From Hoeflea_A sp965249925 (lineage in GTDB: Bacteria; Pseudomonadota; Alphaproteobacteria; Rhizobiales; Rhizobiaceae): a stretch of DNA of 64,000 nucleotides. Both the position numbers and the translations under genes were made by a program. Shown in pieces: positions 52,983 to 62,342 of this stretch. Below the pieces are notes generated by a model. The model did not search any database, was not told the DNA's origin, and worked only from the letters and a program-made list of their open reading frames with translations. The first letter of the stretch is position 1, and every line of letters starts with the position of its first letter. The stretch is from the NCBI GenBank assembly GCA_965249925.1, contig OZ252260.1:806001-870000 (forward strand). The letters are read 5' to 3'.

Positions 52983-53968
52983 TGGAGCTTACCGGAATCC
53001 TGTTCTATCTCGTCACCTTCCTGACCATGGGCGGCATCTACGCGATCCTCTGCCTGGCGCTCAACATGCAGTGGGGTTTCGGCGGATTGTTCAACGCCGG
53101 CATAGCGGGTTTTTATGCCGTCGGCGCCTACACCGGCGCCATCCTCACGGCCGCCAATTCACCGGCGCACGTCGGCGGCTTCGACCTGCCCATCGTCGTC
53201 GGACTGGTCTGCGCCGGCATCACGTCAGGCATCGTCGGCTGGATGATCGCCCGCATCTGCGTCCGGCTGAAGGCCGACTATCTGGCCATGGCCTCCATCG
53301 GCATCGCCGAAATCATTCGCCTGTCGATCATCAACGAAGAATGGCTGACCAATGGCAGCCTCGGGATCTCGCGCATTCCGCGACCGCTGGAAACGCTGTT
53401 TACCGGGCGCCAAGCCGAACTGGTTTTTGTCGTCTTCGTCTGGCTCGTCGTCGCCATCACCTTCCTGGTGGCGCGGCGCCTGCAGCAGAGCCCGTGGGGA
53501 CGGGTGATGCGGGCAATCCGCGACAATGAGGAAGCCGCCGCATCGATCGGCAAGGACGTGCAGCGCTTTCGCACCCAGACCTTTGTCGTCGGCGCCATCT
53601 TTATGGGCGTGGCGGGTGCCCTGAGCGCCCACTATTTCAAATTCTTCAGCCCGGACGCCACCGAGCCGCTGCTGATCACCTTCCTCGCCTGGGTGATGCT
53701 GATCGCCGGCGGCAGCGGCAACAACATCGGTGCGATCGCCGGCGCACTCGTCATCTGGGCAATCTGGTCGATGACCGAGATCGTCACCCAGCAGCTGCCG
53801 CCGGACTGGGCGACGCGCAGCTCCTATATCCGCATGCTGCTGGTCGGCCTGCTGCTGCAGTTCGTGCTGCAGCGCTTCCGCTCCGGCCTGTTTCCGGAGC
53901 GGTCTCCGAAGCTGCGCGTTGGCTTCAGGCGGTCCGAAACGCCCCGGAAAGCAGACGCATCCCTCTGA
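52982..53968 (+). CDS. livM: LIV-type ABC transporter permease, LivM-like
   Basis: A 328-residue permease from the ATG at 52982. MGGIYAILCLALNMQWGFGG and FNAGIAGFYAVGAYTGAIL match LivM; RVMRAIRDNEEAAASIGKDV is the coupling loop. The C-terminal tail is basic and cytoplasmic. It is the last gene of the operon kynureninase-SBP-livGFHM. Confidence 0.94.
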   Translation: MELTGILFYLVTFLTMGGIYAILCLALNMQWGFGGLFNAGIAGFYAVGAYTGAILTAANSPAHVGGFDLPIVVGLVCAGITSGIVGWMIARICVRLKADYLAMASIGIAEIIRLSIINEEWLTNGSLGISRIPRPLETLFTGRQAELVFVVFVWLVVAITFLVARRLQQSPWGRVMRAIRDNEEAAASIGKDVQRFRTQTFVVGAIFMGVAGALSAHYFKFFSPDATEPLLITFLAWVMLIAGGSGNNIGAIAGALVIWAIWSMTEIVTQQLPPDWATRSSYIRMLLVGLLLQFVLQRFRSGLFPERSPKLRVGFRRSETPRKADASL

Positions 53969-54099
53969 GGTATTCAATTCGGCAAAGCCGGTGGCTTAAC
54001 ACGCTGCAAGGATTGACTGCCATTGATGACCGAAGCGGTGTCGCCAAACCCGACCAATCAAGGTATTCAGGAAGCGTTGTTTGATCCGAAACCGGCGTG

Positions 54100-56433
54100 A
54101 TGCCGCTCAGGGAGCATCTTGAAAACGTGATAGCCTTTGCCCTTCGCTGTTTGCCTACGATGCTCTGCGCCGCCGGGATTGTGTTGGTTCCGGCGGCGTT
54201 TTCCATTCCGGTGTTGGCTCAGGACCTGGACCGCATGTCGCTGCGTCATACCATCGAGCGCCGCTGTGTTGTCTGTCATGGGTGTTACGATGCGCCCTGC
54301 CAGCTGCGTTTGGGGTCCGATGACGGAATATCACGCGGGGCAAGCAAGGAACGTATCTATGACCCGTCGCGGCTCAAGAACGCGCCACTGACCCGCCTGG
54401 GCATCGACGCCTCGACGACTCGGCAATGGCGTGATCTTGGATTTTTCAACGTGTTGCCGGGCCGGGAGGGCAGCCAATCGGGGCAATCGATCATGCAACA
54501 CATGCTGGCGCTCGGCCGCAACCATCCGTTGACGCCGGACGCGCCCCTGCCCGGATCGATCGACCTCGACATCAAGCGGCAACACAGCTGCCCGGCACCC
54601 GCCGAAATGTCCAGCTACGAGCGCCGCTATCCGTTCAGCGGCATGCCCTATGGAATGGCGCCGCTGTCCGACAACGAATGGTCGAGCCTTTCAACATGGC
54701 TTGATGGCGGCGCGCCACCGCTGCAGCAGGACCAGGTGATCGATCCGTCGGTTACCGCTAAGGTCTCGGCATGGGAGACGTTTCTCAACGGGTCCACGAA
54801 CCGCGAGCGGCTGGTTTCCCGCTACCTTTACGAGCATCTGTTCCTGGCGCACCTTCATGTGACCGGATCTTCCGGAGACGTCTTTTTCGAAATGGTCCGG
54901 TCGCGGACACCTCCCGGCCAGCCGATTGATATCGTGGCGACGCGCCGGCCCTATGACGATCCCGGCGTCGAGCGGGTGTACTACCGTCTCAAGCCGATCG
55001 ACGGAACCATCCTGCACAAGACCCACATCGTCTATGACTTCGATCCCCGACGCATGGATCGCTACCGGGAGCTGTTTTTTGCCGGCGACTGGGAAGTGTC
55101 CGAGCTGCCGGGCTATCAACCGGAGGTCGCGTCCAATCCGTTTGTCGCGTTTTCCGCCATACCTGCATCAGCCCGCTACGCCTTTCTACTGGATGAGGCG
55201 GAGTATTTTATCCGCGCCTTTATCCGCGGACCGGTGTGCCGCGGACAGGTCGCGGTGGATGTCATCGAAGATCGCTTCTGGGTGATGTTCCTGGCGCCGG
55301 ATGCCGATCTGTCGGTGACCGATCCGGCCTATCTGAAACAGATCACGCCCTATCTCGGCTTGCCCGCCCAGAGAGTGGACGAACCGCTTCCCGAACGGCT
55401 GGCACCTGCGTATCTGTCCTATAACCGGCAATACCAGGATCTGCGCCGCGCCGCCTACACGAAAGCGGATCCGGACAGACGCGGTCCATCGATGGACGAC
55501 CTCTGGCCCGGGCGCGAGGGCGCGGGCGCCACCGTGCTCACGGTGTTTCGCAATTTGGACAACGCCACCGTCATTGGCGGCTTTGTCGGTGATACGCCGG
55601 AAACCGCCTGGGTCATCGATTTCCCGATCCTCGAACGCATCTACTACAATCTGGTGGCCGGTTTCGACGTGTTCGGCCCGATCGAGCACCAGTTGTCGAC
55701 GCGCATCTACATGGACCTGTTGCGCATGGAAGGCGAGGATCTGTTCCTGTCTTTCCTGCCCGCTGACGTAAGGCGGCCTTTGCATGACGAGTGGTACCGG
55801 GGCGGTCGGCTGAAGGTGCGCATTGTCTACAAGCAGCCGCCGATCGACATCGAGACCGGCACCCAAGTGGTCTATGCAGGCAACGATCCCAAGGCGGAAT
55901 TGCTGCGCCGGGCGTATCTGCGGGACCGCAGCGTCGCAATCAAGACCGATCCGCTCAACCGCGCCGGCGACGACCGCGCGATGCTGCCTTCCGATCTGGC
56001 CGCGCTCACCGCGCTGTCGTCGACACAGGCTCCCTGGGTCCGATATCTGCCGGATGTCATGCTGCTGCGTATAAGCGGCGATGACCGCGTCGTCGCCTTT
56101 GTCCACAACAAAGCGCACGCCAACGTGGCCTATCTGTTCGCCGAGAGCCTGCGACGCGAGCCTGAAGAAGACACCGTGACGCTGATCGAGGGCCCGTTTG
56201 GCAGCTATCCCAATTTTTTTGTGACGGTTGACGAAGCAGGGTTGCCGGATTTCATTTCGGATCTACAGGGCGTCACTGACAGAGCGGGCTGGCTCGACTT
56301 CGTGGCAGCCTATGGCGTGCGCCGGTCGAGCCCGGAATTCTGGCAGACTGCCGACTTCTTCCAGGACGTCGTTGCCCGCAACCCCCCGAAATCAAATGGC
56401 TTACTCGACCTCAACCGCTACAGGGATCCGTAG
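54100..56433 (+). CDS. cti: Fatty acid cis/trans isomerase
   Basis: A 777-residue protein from the ATG at 54100 (a GTG lies one codon before). A signal peptide ends at LAQDLD near residue 44. The haem c motif CVVCHGCYDAPCQL is near residue 60, as in Cti. Other Cti marks include YSF-like FSGMPYGMAPL, FEMVRSRTPPGQPIDIVATR and GDWEVSELPGYQPEVASNPF. The enzyme acts in the periplasm, turning cis membrane fatty acids to trans with a haem iron, which stiffens the membrane against solvents and heat. It stands alone and converges with the SMP-30 gene 7 bp away. Confidence 0.95.
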   Translation: MPLREHLENVIAFALRCLPTMLCAAGIVLVPAAFSIPVLAQDLDRMSLRHTIERRCVVCHGCYDAPCQLRLGSDDGISRGASKERIYDPSRLKNAPLTRLGIDASTTRQWRDLGFFNVLPGREGSQSGQSIMQHMLALGRNHPLTPDAPLPGSIDLDIKRQHSCPAPAEMSSYERRYPFSGMPYGMAPLSDNEWSSLSTWLDGGAPPLQQDQVIDPSVTAKVSAWETFLNGSTNRERLVSRYLYEHLFLAHLHVTGSSGDVFFEMVRSRTPPGQPIDIVATRRPYDDPGVERVYYRLKPIDGTILHKTHIVYDFDPRRMDRYRELFFAGDWEVSELPGYQPEVASNPFVAFSAIPASARYAFLLDEAEYFIRAFIRGPVCRGQVAVDVIEDRFWVMFLAPDADLSVTDPAYLKQITPYLGLPAQRVDEPLPERLAPAYLSYNRQYQDLRRAAYTKADPDRRGPSMDDLWPGREGAGATVLTVFRNLDNATVIGGFVGDTPETAWVIDFPILERIYYNLVAGFDVFGPIEHQLSTRIYMDLLRMEGEDLFLSFLPADVRRPLHDEWYRGGRLKVRIVYKQPPIDIETGTQVVYAGNDPKAELLRRAYLRDRSVAIKTDPLNRAGDDRAMLPSDLAALTALSSTQAPWVRYLPDVMLLRISGDDRVVAFVHNKAHANVAYLFAESLRREPEEDTVTLIEGPFGSYPNFFVTVDEAGLPDFISDLQGVTDRAGWLDFVAAYGVRRSSPEFWQTADFFQDVVARNPPKSNGLLDLNRYRDP

Positions 56434-56440
56434 CGACCGC

Positions 56441-57343
56441 TTACGTCGCGCCTTTGACGGAGACATACGTCGTGTAGACGGACGTGGTGGCGGTGATCAG
56501 CAGCCGGATGTTGCGGCGCCCACCAAAGGTGACGTTGGCCACGGCCTCCGGCACCGACAGCATGCCGAGCCGCGTTCCAACGGGATCGAAACATTGCACA
56601 CCAACGGCACTGCTGGTCCAGATGTTGCCCTGGCAATCGGCACGAAAGCCATCGGGCACGCCCTCGTCGATATCGACAAACAACCGGCCGTTGCTCAGGC
56701 TGCGGCCATTGCGGACGTTGAAAACCCGAATATGGTGAGGACCGTCGGGATCGTGCGATCGCCCGGTATCGGAAATATAAAGTCGCTTTTCGTCGGGTGA
56801 AAAGGCGAGCCCGTTCGGCTTCACAAAATCGTCGGCGACAACCGTCAGTTCACCGGTATCGGGAGACCAACGGAACACATAGCAGCCGTCCTGTTCCTGT
56901 TCGGCCGTCTCGCCTTCGAAGTTGCTCAAGATGCCGTAGGGCGGATCGGTGAACCAGATACTTCCGTCAGATTTCACGACGACGTCATTGGGCGAGTTGA
57001 GCCGCTTGCCGTCGTAGCCGGCGGCGATGACGGTCATTGATCCGTCGTGTTCCAGTCGCGTGACACGACGGGTCAGGTGCTCGCAGCTGATCAGCCGCCC
57101 CTGGTGATCGCGCGTGTGGCCGTTGCAGAAATTCGCGTTGTGATCATAAACGCGCACCGTTGAGCCCCTGGCCCATTGGTAACAACGGTTGCTGGGAATA
57201 TCGCTCCACAGAAAGTAGTCGCCGTGCGGAAAATACACCGGACCTTCGGCCCAGATCATGCCGTCAGCAACGCGCTCCAGGCGCGCATTGGGCTGGATCA
57301 GGGACAAAAAGCGCCGGTCATCGACAACAATATGGTCTTGCAT
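56441..57343 (-). CDS. SMP-30/gluconolactonase-family protein
   Basis: A 300-residue six-bladed propeller lactonase from the ATG at 57343. The metal ligands are Glu in GMIWAEGPVYFPHGDYFLW, Asn in LNSPNDVVVKSDG and Asp in RLYISDTGRSHD. Such enzymes hydrolyse sugar lactones to aldonic acids. It diverges from the histidine kinase gene; position near a ribose-type importer fits sugar oxidation, but direct linkage is not shown. Confidence 0.93.
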   Translation of the reverse strand: MQDHIVVDDRRFLSLIQPNARLERVADGMIWAEGPVYFPHGDYFLWSDIPSNRCYQWARGSTVRVYDHNANFCNGHTRDHQGRLISCEHLTRRVTRLEHDGSMTVIAAGYDGKRLNSPNDVVVKSDGSIWFTDPPYGILSNFEGETAEQEQDGCYVFRWSPDTGELTVVADDFVKPNGLAFSPDEKRLYISDTGRSHDPDGPHHIRVFNVRNGRSLSNGRLFVDIDEGVPDGFRADCQGNIWTSSAVGVQCFDPVGTRLGMLSVPEAVANVTFGGRRNIRLLITATTSVYTTYVSVKGAT

Positions 57344-57552
57344 TTCGATACTCCGGATCCGCTTTTGCGGCGACCATAGGACGCCCCGGCATGCCGAAAA
57401 AACCCGCAAGGCTTGGCTATGTGGTGCGTGACAACGAAGGTCGCTATGCGGATTCCCGCGCCCAAAGCGCGGACACCTGCATCGCACTGCGGGTTAAGGG
57501 GATTTGCCGCGCCGCTGAACTATGCTGAAATATCGGCGCCATGGGAGGAGAA

Positions 57553-58836
57553 ATGGACCGGGATCAAAGCAACAGCCTCGATCGCTATCTGTCGATCTCA
57601 AGGGCGGTTGCGGGGCAACTCGATTTCCAGAAAGTGCTGCACCGGATTGCCGATGAGATTCGGGAAATCCTGCCGTTCGATCATATGGACATCGCCATCA
57701 TCACGTCGGACCAGACTGGCGAACACGTGGCCTTCGAAGTTGGTCTGGAAACCGGCTGGGGCGACGGCGGACTGGCCCGCCCCATCTCGCAAAGCCCGAT
57801 CTGCAACCTGTTGCTTGGGAAAGTTCCTTTCATCCTGACAAGCGACGCCTGGGAGGATCCGCAGTTCCACTTCGACGGGGCTTTCGACGCGCCGATTTAT
57901 GAGGCCGACCTTCACTCGCGGGTTCATGTGCCCCTCAACGTCCATGGTGTGGTTCATGGATCTCTCAACATCTCGAGTCATGCAAAAAACGCCTATTCCC
58001 AAGCCGATCTGGAGGAAGCAAAACGCATTGCCGACCTCATTTCCCCCTATATCTACGCGCTGAAAATGGGCCAGCAAGCTCGTGAAGCGGCGCTGCGCGA
58101 AGGTGCGGCGAAGGGACGGGAACAGGCGCTTCGCAGCGGTGCGTTACGCCTGACCGAAGGTATGGAAGAACAGCGCAAGAGGCTCGGTATGGAACTCCAC
58201 GACCAGACGCTTGCGGATCTGTCGAGCATATACCGCCAGGTCGCGCAACTGGCCCGCAAATCCGGTTCCGATACGCACGAACTGGCCAAGATCGGCCGCA
58301 GCATTGCGCGCTGCACCGACGAACTCAGACGCATTATCGAAAACGCCAAACCCGGCATTCTGGAGTTGTTTGGACTTCAGCAAGCCATTGAAGCGCAGCT
58401 CGAAAAGGCGGTTGCCGGTGCCGGGCGACCGATCGGAACTTGCCTCACGGATGAAACGGGCGGCCTGCTCGATCACGGGTCGGACACCATCCGAACGGCC
58501 GTTTTCCGGATTGTCCAGGAAGCGGTGACCAACGCCGTCAAGCACACCATATGCCGCGAGATCTCCGTGTCGCTGTCGCTGACGGGCAACGACGTCCTTG
58601 TCGAGATCCGCAATGACGGCGGCTGCCCCGGCGCGGGCTGGTCGGAGTCGAAACGCGGGATCGACAACATGAAAGTGCGGGCCGCACTGATTTCCGCCGA
58701 TATCGCGTTCCGGCACGATGCGCGTGAAAACATCACGTCCATCGCACTTTCCGTGCCGCAGTCGATTCTCGGGGTTCCCGCCGGCACGGGCGTTCAGACC
58801 GCACTGGACTTTGCCGAACAAGAGACAGGCGCATGA
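57553..58836 (+). CDS. GAF-domain sensor histidine kinase (HisKA_3 / NarL-type)
   Basis: A 427-residue protein from the ATG at 57553, chosen because GGAGGAG lies just upstream; the ATG at 57541 precedes that site. A GAF domain spans about 15-165 (LHRIADEIREILPFDHMDIA, LHSRVHVPLNVHGVVHGSL). The dimerisation helix carries the phospho-His in RLGMELHDQTLADLSSIYR, and the ATPase domain has FRIVQEAVTNAVKHT and GIDNMKVRAAL. No membrane span is seen, so it senses an internal signal. It overlaps the response regulator gene by 4 bases. Confidence 0.93.
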   Translation: MDRDQSNSLDRYLSISRAVAGQLDFQKVLHRIADEIREILPFDHMDIAIITSDQTGEHVAFEVGLETGWGDGGLARPISQSPICNLLLGKVPFILTSDAWEDPQFHFDGAFDAPIYEADLHSRVHVPLNVHGVVHGSLNISSHAKNAYSQADLEEAKRIADLISPYIYALKMGQQAREAALREGAAKGREQALRSGALRLTEGMEEQRKRLGMELHDQTLADLSSIYRQVAQLARKSGSDTHELAKIGRSIARCTDELRRIIENAKPGILELFGLQQAIEAQLEKAVAGAGRPIGTCLTDETGGLLDHGSDTIRTAVFRIVQEAVTNAVKHTICREISVSLSLTGNDVLVEIRNDGGCPGAGWSESKRGIDNMKVRAALISADIAFRHDARENITSIALSVPQSILGVPAGTGVQTALDFAEQETGA

Positions 58837-59561
58837 ACCTGCTGATAGCCGAAGACGACCCCTTTCATCGGTCGTTCCTGAAGAAGACGGTGGCAGCCGC
58901 CATGCCTGCATGCGATCGGATTTTCGAGGCGTCCGACGGCCAGGCGGCTCTCGATCTGGTGTCACAGGAAAAGGTCGACGGCATCATCATGGACATGCAG
59001 ATGCCCAACACAAGCGGTGTCGCCGCGGCGAGCGTCATCTGGCGTCAGCATCCGACCATGCGAATCCTGTTCTGGTCGAACTACGCCGACGAGGCCTACG
59101 TGCGCGGCATCTCCCGCATCGTCCCCAAGGAAGCGGTCTACGGGTATCTGCTGAAGACGGCTAGCGAGCAGCGGCTGGAACTGGCACTGCGCGGCGTCTT
59201 CCAGGAAGACCAGTGCATCATAGACCGAGAGATCCGCGGCGTTCAGCAGCGCAGTGAAAACATTCATGAGGGGTTGAGCGACGCCGAGTTCGAAGTCCTC
59301 ATGGATATCGCACTCGGCATGACGGACAAGGCGATCGCGGCGCGGCGCTCGATATCGACGCGTGGCGTGCAGAGCCGCTTGAAGCACCTCTACGAAAAGC
59401 TGGGCATTGATCAGACCCCGGTGAACGGCGAGGTCGGCCCCGCCTTCAACTCCCGAACCCGCGCCGTCGCGGTCGCCTTTTCGCGAGGCCTGTTGAACGT
59501 CGAGGGGCTTGCCCTCGGCGAGGAGCATCTCAAAGCCTGGCTCGACAAGCACGTTGTCTGA
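58833..59561 (+). CDS. Response regulator, receiver plus LuxR-type DNA-binding domain
   Basis: A 242-residue protein. The receiver has acidic pair Asp8-Asp9 and phosphoacceptor Asp54 (IIMDMQMPNTSG). The C-terminal helix-turn-helix is LSDAEFEVLMDIALGMTDKA, then IAARRSISTRGVQSRLKHLY. The usual Lys of the receiver is kept in YLLKTA. About 45 residues follow the helix-turn-helix, longer than normal, perhaps a small dimerisation tail. Partner of the kinase before it; likely target is the sugar importer 255 bp downstream. Confidence 0.92.
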   Translation: MNLLIAEDDPFHRSFLKKTVAAAMPACDRIFEASDGQAALDLVSQEKVDGIIMDMQMPNTSGVAAASVIWRQHPTMRILFWSNYADEAYVRGISRIVPKEAVYGYLLKTASEQRLELALRGVFQEDQCIIDREIRGVQQRSENIHEGLSDAEFEVLMDIALGMTDKAIAARRSISTRGVQSRLKHLYEKLGIDQTPVNGEVGPAFNSRTRAVAVAFSRGLLNVEGLALGEEHLKAWLDKHVV

Positions 59562-59815
59562 CTGCGGCCGCTGCGGACATCCGCTGGTTGGCCGGCGTGA
59601 ATGCGCAGAAACTAACCCGCATTGGAAGCTTTCCCGAGCGTTGGTCAAACCGTAGCGTTTGAGGTGCCCTGGAGGGTCCGTGTGCCCCGCCGGGCACGCG
59701 GATGCCGAACGACCGGCGTCGGCGGGAGGATTTGGAGCGGAACGTGGTCATGGCCCGACGGCCCGCTCTCCGGGATCCCGGCAAGGATCCAGTTCTTGAG
59801 CCATGGGAGGATGAC

Positions 59816-60838
59816 ATGAAAATACTGACTGCGAGCGTATTGGGCCTGGGCGTTGCGATGGTCGCTGCGACTGCGGCGCAGCCGGTCCTGGCGGACACGT
59901 CGGGCAAACGCATCGCGCTGTCCAACAACTACGCCGGCAACTCCTGGCGGCAGGCGATGCTGGGCAGTTGGGGCAAGGTCGCAGGCCAGGCGCAAAAGGA
60001 TGGCGTCGTCGCTGCGGCTGACGCTTTCACCACCGCCGAAAACCAGGTGACCGAACAGGCCGCACAGATCCAGAACCTTATCCTGCAGGGCTATGATGCT
60101 ATCGTGCTCAATGCCGCGTCGCCGGAAGGTTTGAACGGCGCGGTCAAGGAAGCCTGCGATGCCGGCCTCGTCGTTGTGTCCTTCGATGGGATCGTCACCG
60201 AACCCTGTGCCTGGCGCATCGCCGTCGACTTTCACAACATGGGCAAGGTGCAGGTAGAATACCTGGCGGAGCGCTTACCGGATGGCGGTAACCTTCTCGA
60301 AATTCGCGGTCTTGCCGGCGTTTTCGTCGACGATGCCATCTCCGGCGGCATTCATGAGGGTGTCGACGAGAACAAGCAGTTCTCGATTTCCGGTTCGGTG
60401 CATGGCAACTGGGCGCAGGACGTCGCACAGAAGGCGGTGGCCGGTATTCTCCCCAGCATGCCCGAAATAATCGGTGTCGTGACACAGGGCGGTGACGGAT
60501 ACGGTGCGGCGCAGGCCTTCAAGGCGGCCGGCCGCGACACACCGATCATCGTTATGGGCAATCGCCATGACGAACTGACCTGGTGGAAGGAACAAAAGGA
60601 CGCCAACGGCTACGAAACCATGTCGGTTTCGATTGCGCCCGGCGTGTCGACGCTGGCTTTCTGGGTCGCACAGCAGATTCTCGACGGCAAGGACGTGCCG
60701 AAGGATCTTGTCGTGCCGTTCCTGACGATCACCCAGGGTACGCTTGAAGAGAATCTGGCCAACACCCAGGCGGGTGGCGTGGCCAATGTGGAATACACGC
60801 TTGACGAAGCGGTGGCGGTGATCGAGGCTGCCAAGTAG
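59816..60838 (+). CDS. Ribose-type (CUT2) sugar ABC substrate-binding protein
   Basis: A 340-residue protein from the ATG at 59816 (GAGGATGAC before it; the frame is open to 59702 without signal-like features). Signal peptide cleaved after PVLA near residue 26. Peripla_BP_4 fold: RIALSNNYAGNSWRQAMLGS, LQGYDAIVLNAASPEGLNGA, VVSFDGIVTEPCA and ILPSMPEIIGVVTQGGDGYG. It binds a sugar or polyol. First gene of a four-gene CUT2 operon. Confidence 0.93.
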   Translation: MKILTASVLGLGVAMVAATAAQPVLADTSGKRIALSNNYAGNSWRQAMLGSWGKVAGQAQKDGVVAAADAFTTAENQVTEQAAQIQNLILQGYDAIVLNAASPEGLNGAVKEACDAGLVVVSFDGIVTEPCAWRIAVDFHNMGKVQVEYLAERLPDGGNLLEIRGLAGVFVDDAISGGIHEGVDENKQFSISGSVHGNWAQDVAQKAVAGILPSMPEIIGVVTQGGDGYGAAQAFKAAGRDTPIIVMGNRHDELTWWKEQKDANGYETMSVSIAPGVSTLAFWVAQQILDGKDVPKDLVVPFLTITQGTLEENLANTQAGGVANVEYTLDEAVAVIEAAK

Positions 60839-60869
60839 CGATCAATAGAGGATCCACGAGAAATCCGCG

Positions 60870-62342
60870 ATGGAAAGCGGCATGGCTGTGGTCGAACTGG
60901 ACGGCGTCGCGAAAAGTTTCGGCGCCGTCCAGGCTTTGAAGGATGTGGATTTCACCGCCAGTGCGGGAGAGTGTGTCGGTCTTGTCGGCCACAATGGCGC
61001 CGGCAAGTCGACGCTGATGAATATCCTGGCCGGTGTCGTCCGGCTTGACACTGGGCAAATGCGCATTGCGGATGCGCAGATGTCGGCTCGCTACGATGCA
61101 CTTGAAGCCAAAATCCATGGGCTGCGCTGCGTGTTTCAGGAACTCTCGCTTTGCCCAAACCTGACCGTCGCTGAAAACACCCGTATCGCCCACCCTTCGT
61201 TAAAGGGCTGGTCGTGGAACCGCCGGTCGTCACGATTGATTTCCGAAAAACTCGACACCATCTTTCCGGGACATGGGGTCCGGCCGGGGGATCTTGTCGG
61301 CGATCTGTCGATCACCCGCCGGCAGATGGTCGAGATCGCCCGCGCGTTTACCGTCACGGACACCGATATTCGCCTGGTTATTCTCGATGAGCCGACCTCC
61401 TCCCTTGACCAGGTGACCGCCGAGCAACTGATTGTTTTTATTCGAAATTACACGGCATCGGGCGGTAGCGTCATCCTGATCTCGCATCTTCTTGGAGAAA
61501 TCCTATCGGTGTCCGACCGCATCGTCGTTATGCGCGACGGCCGCATCGTGGCAAATGACGCCGCCCTCAGTTTTGATCGCGACAGGCTGGTCGAAACCAT
61601 GGGATCGGTGATCGCCGACGAAAAGCACAGGGACACGGCAACGGCGATCGACAGAGGCAACAGGGATATCGTCGTCGACACCCGCACGGCGTCGCCGGAC
61701 GACATCCGGTTGACCGTTCACAAGGGCGAAATCGTCGGCCTAGCCGGTCTCGCGGGGCAGGGACAGACCGATGCGCTGATTGACGTGTTCGAAGCATCGC
61801 ACGGCAAAACAAACCGGATCAGCATTGGTGAGGCGGCCGGTTTCGTCGCCGGCGACCGTCAGGCTGACGGTGTTTTTCCGCTCTGGTCGATCGTCAAGAA
61901 CACCACCGTCTCGTCCCTGAAGCAGATGCTGGGCCGGTTTCTGATCGATGCCGACAAGGAAGCCCGGCTGGGTAACGAATGGAAAGACCGGATCGGCATC
62001 CGCACACTCGATATGCAAAACAACATCCTGTCGCTCTCCGGCGGCAACCAGCAGAAGGCTCTTTTCGCCCGGGCCCTGGCCTCGAGCGCCGATGTCCTGT
62101 TGATGGACGATCCGATGCGCGGCGTCGACATCGGTACCAAGCAGGAGGTCTATTCCATCATCCGCGAGGAGGCTGACCAAGGTCGAACCTTCGTTTGGTA
62201 CACGACCGAGATGGACGAACTCAATCACTGTGACCATGTCTACGTTTTCCGCGACGGACGGATCGTTGCCGACCTCGGGCGGCACGAAATGACGGAGGCG
62301 AAGATGTTGCAGGCATCGTTCTCGGAAGGGAACGGTGCCTGA
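60870..62342 (+). CDS. Ribose-type sugar ABC transporter, double ATPase (RbsA/MglA-like)
   Basis: A 490-residue tandem ATPase (ATG at 60882 is also possible). First half: Walker A GHNGAGKSTLMN, signature LSITRRQMVEIARAF, Walker B LVILDEPTSSLD. Second half: the Walker A loop is degenerate (GLAGLAGQGQTD), as usual in the family, signature LSGGNQQKALFARALA, and Walker B VLLMDDPMRGVDIG. There the catalytic Glu of DEP is Asp. First-half LSITRR replaces the common LSVG. It shares a base with the permease start (TGATG). Confidence 0.93.
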   Translation: MESGMAVVELDGVAKSFGAVQALKDVDFTASAGECVGLVGHNGAGKSTLMNILAGVVRLDTGQMRIADAQMSARYDALEAKIHGLRCVFQELSLCPNLTVAENTRIAHPSLKGWSWNRRSSRLISEKLDTIFPGHGVRPGDLVGDLSITRRQMVEIARAFTVTDTDIRLVILDEPTSSLDQVTAEQLIVFIRNYTASGGSVILISHLLGEILSVSDRIVVMRDGRIVANDAALSFDRDRLVETMGSVIADEKHRDTATAIDRGNRDIVVDTRTASPDDIRLTVHKGEIVGLAGLAGQGQTDALIDVFEASHGKTNRISIGEAAGFVAGDRQADGVFPLWSIVKNTTVSSLKQMLGRFLIDADKEARLGNEWKDRIGIRTLDMQNNILSLSGGNQQKALFARALASSADVLLMDDPMRGVDIGTKQEVYSIIREEADQGRTFVWYTTEMDELNHCDHVYVFRDGRIVADLGRHEMTEAKMLQASFSEGNGA

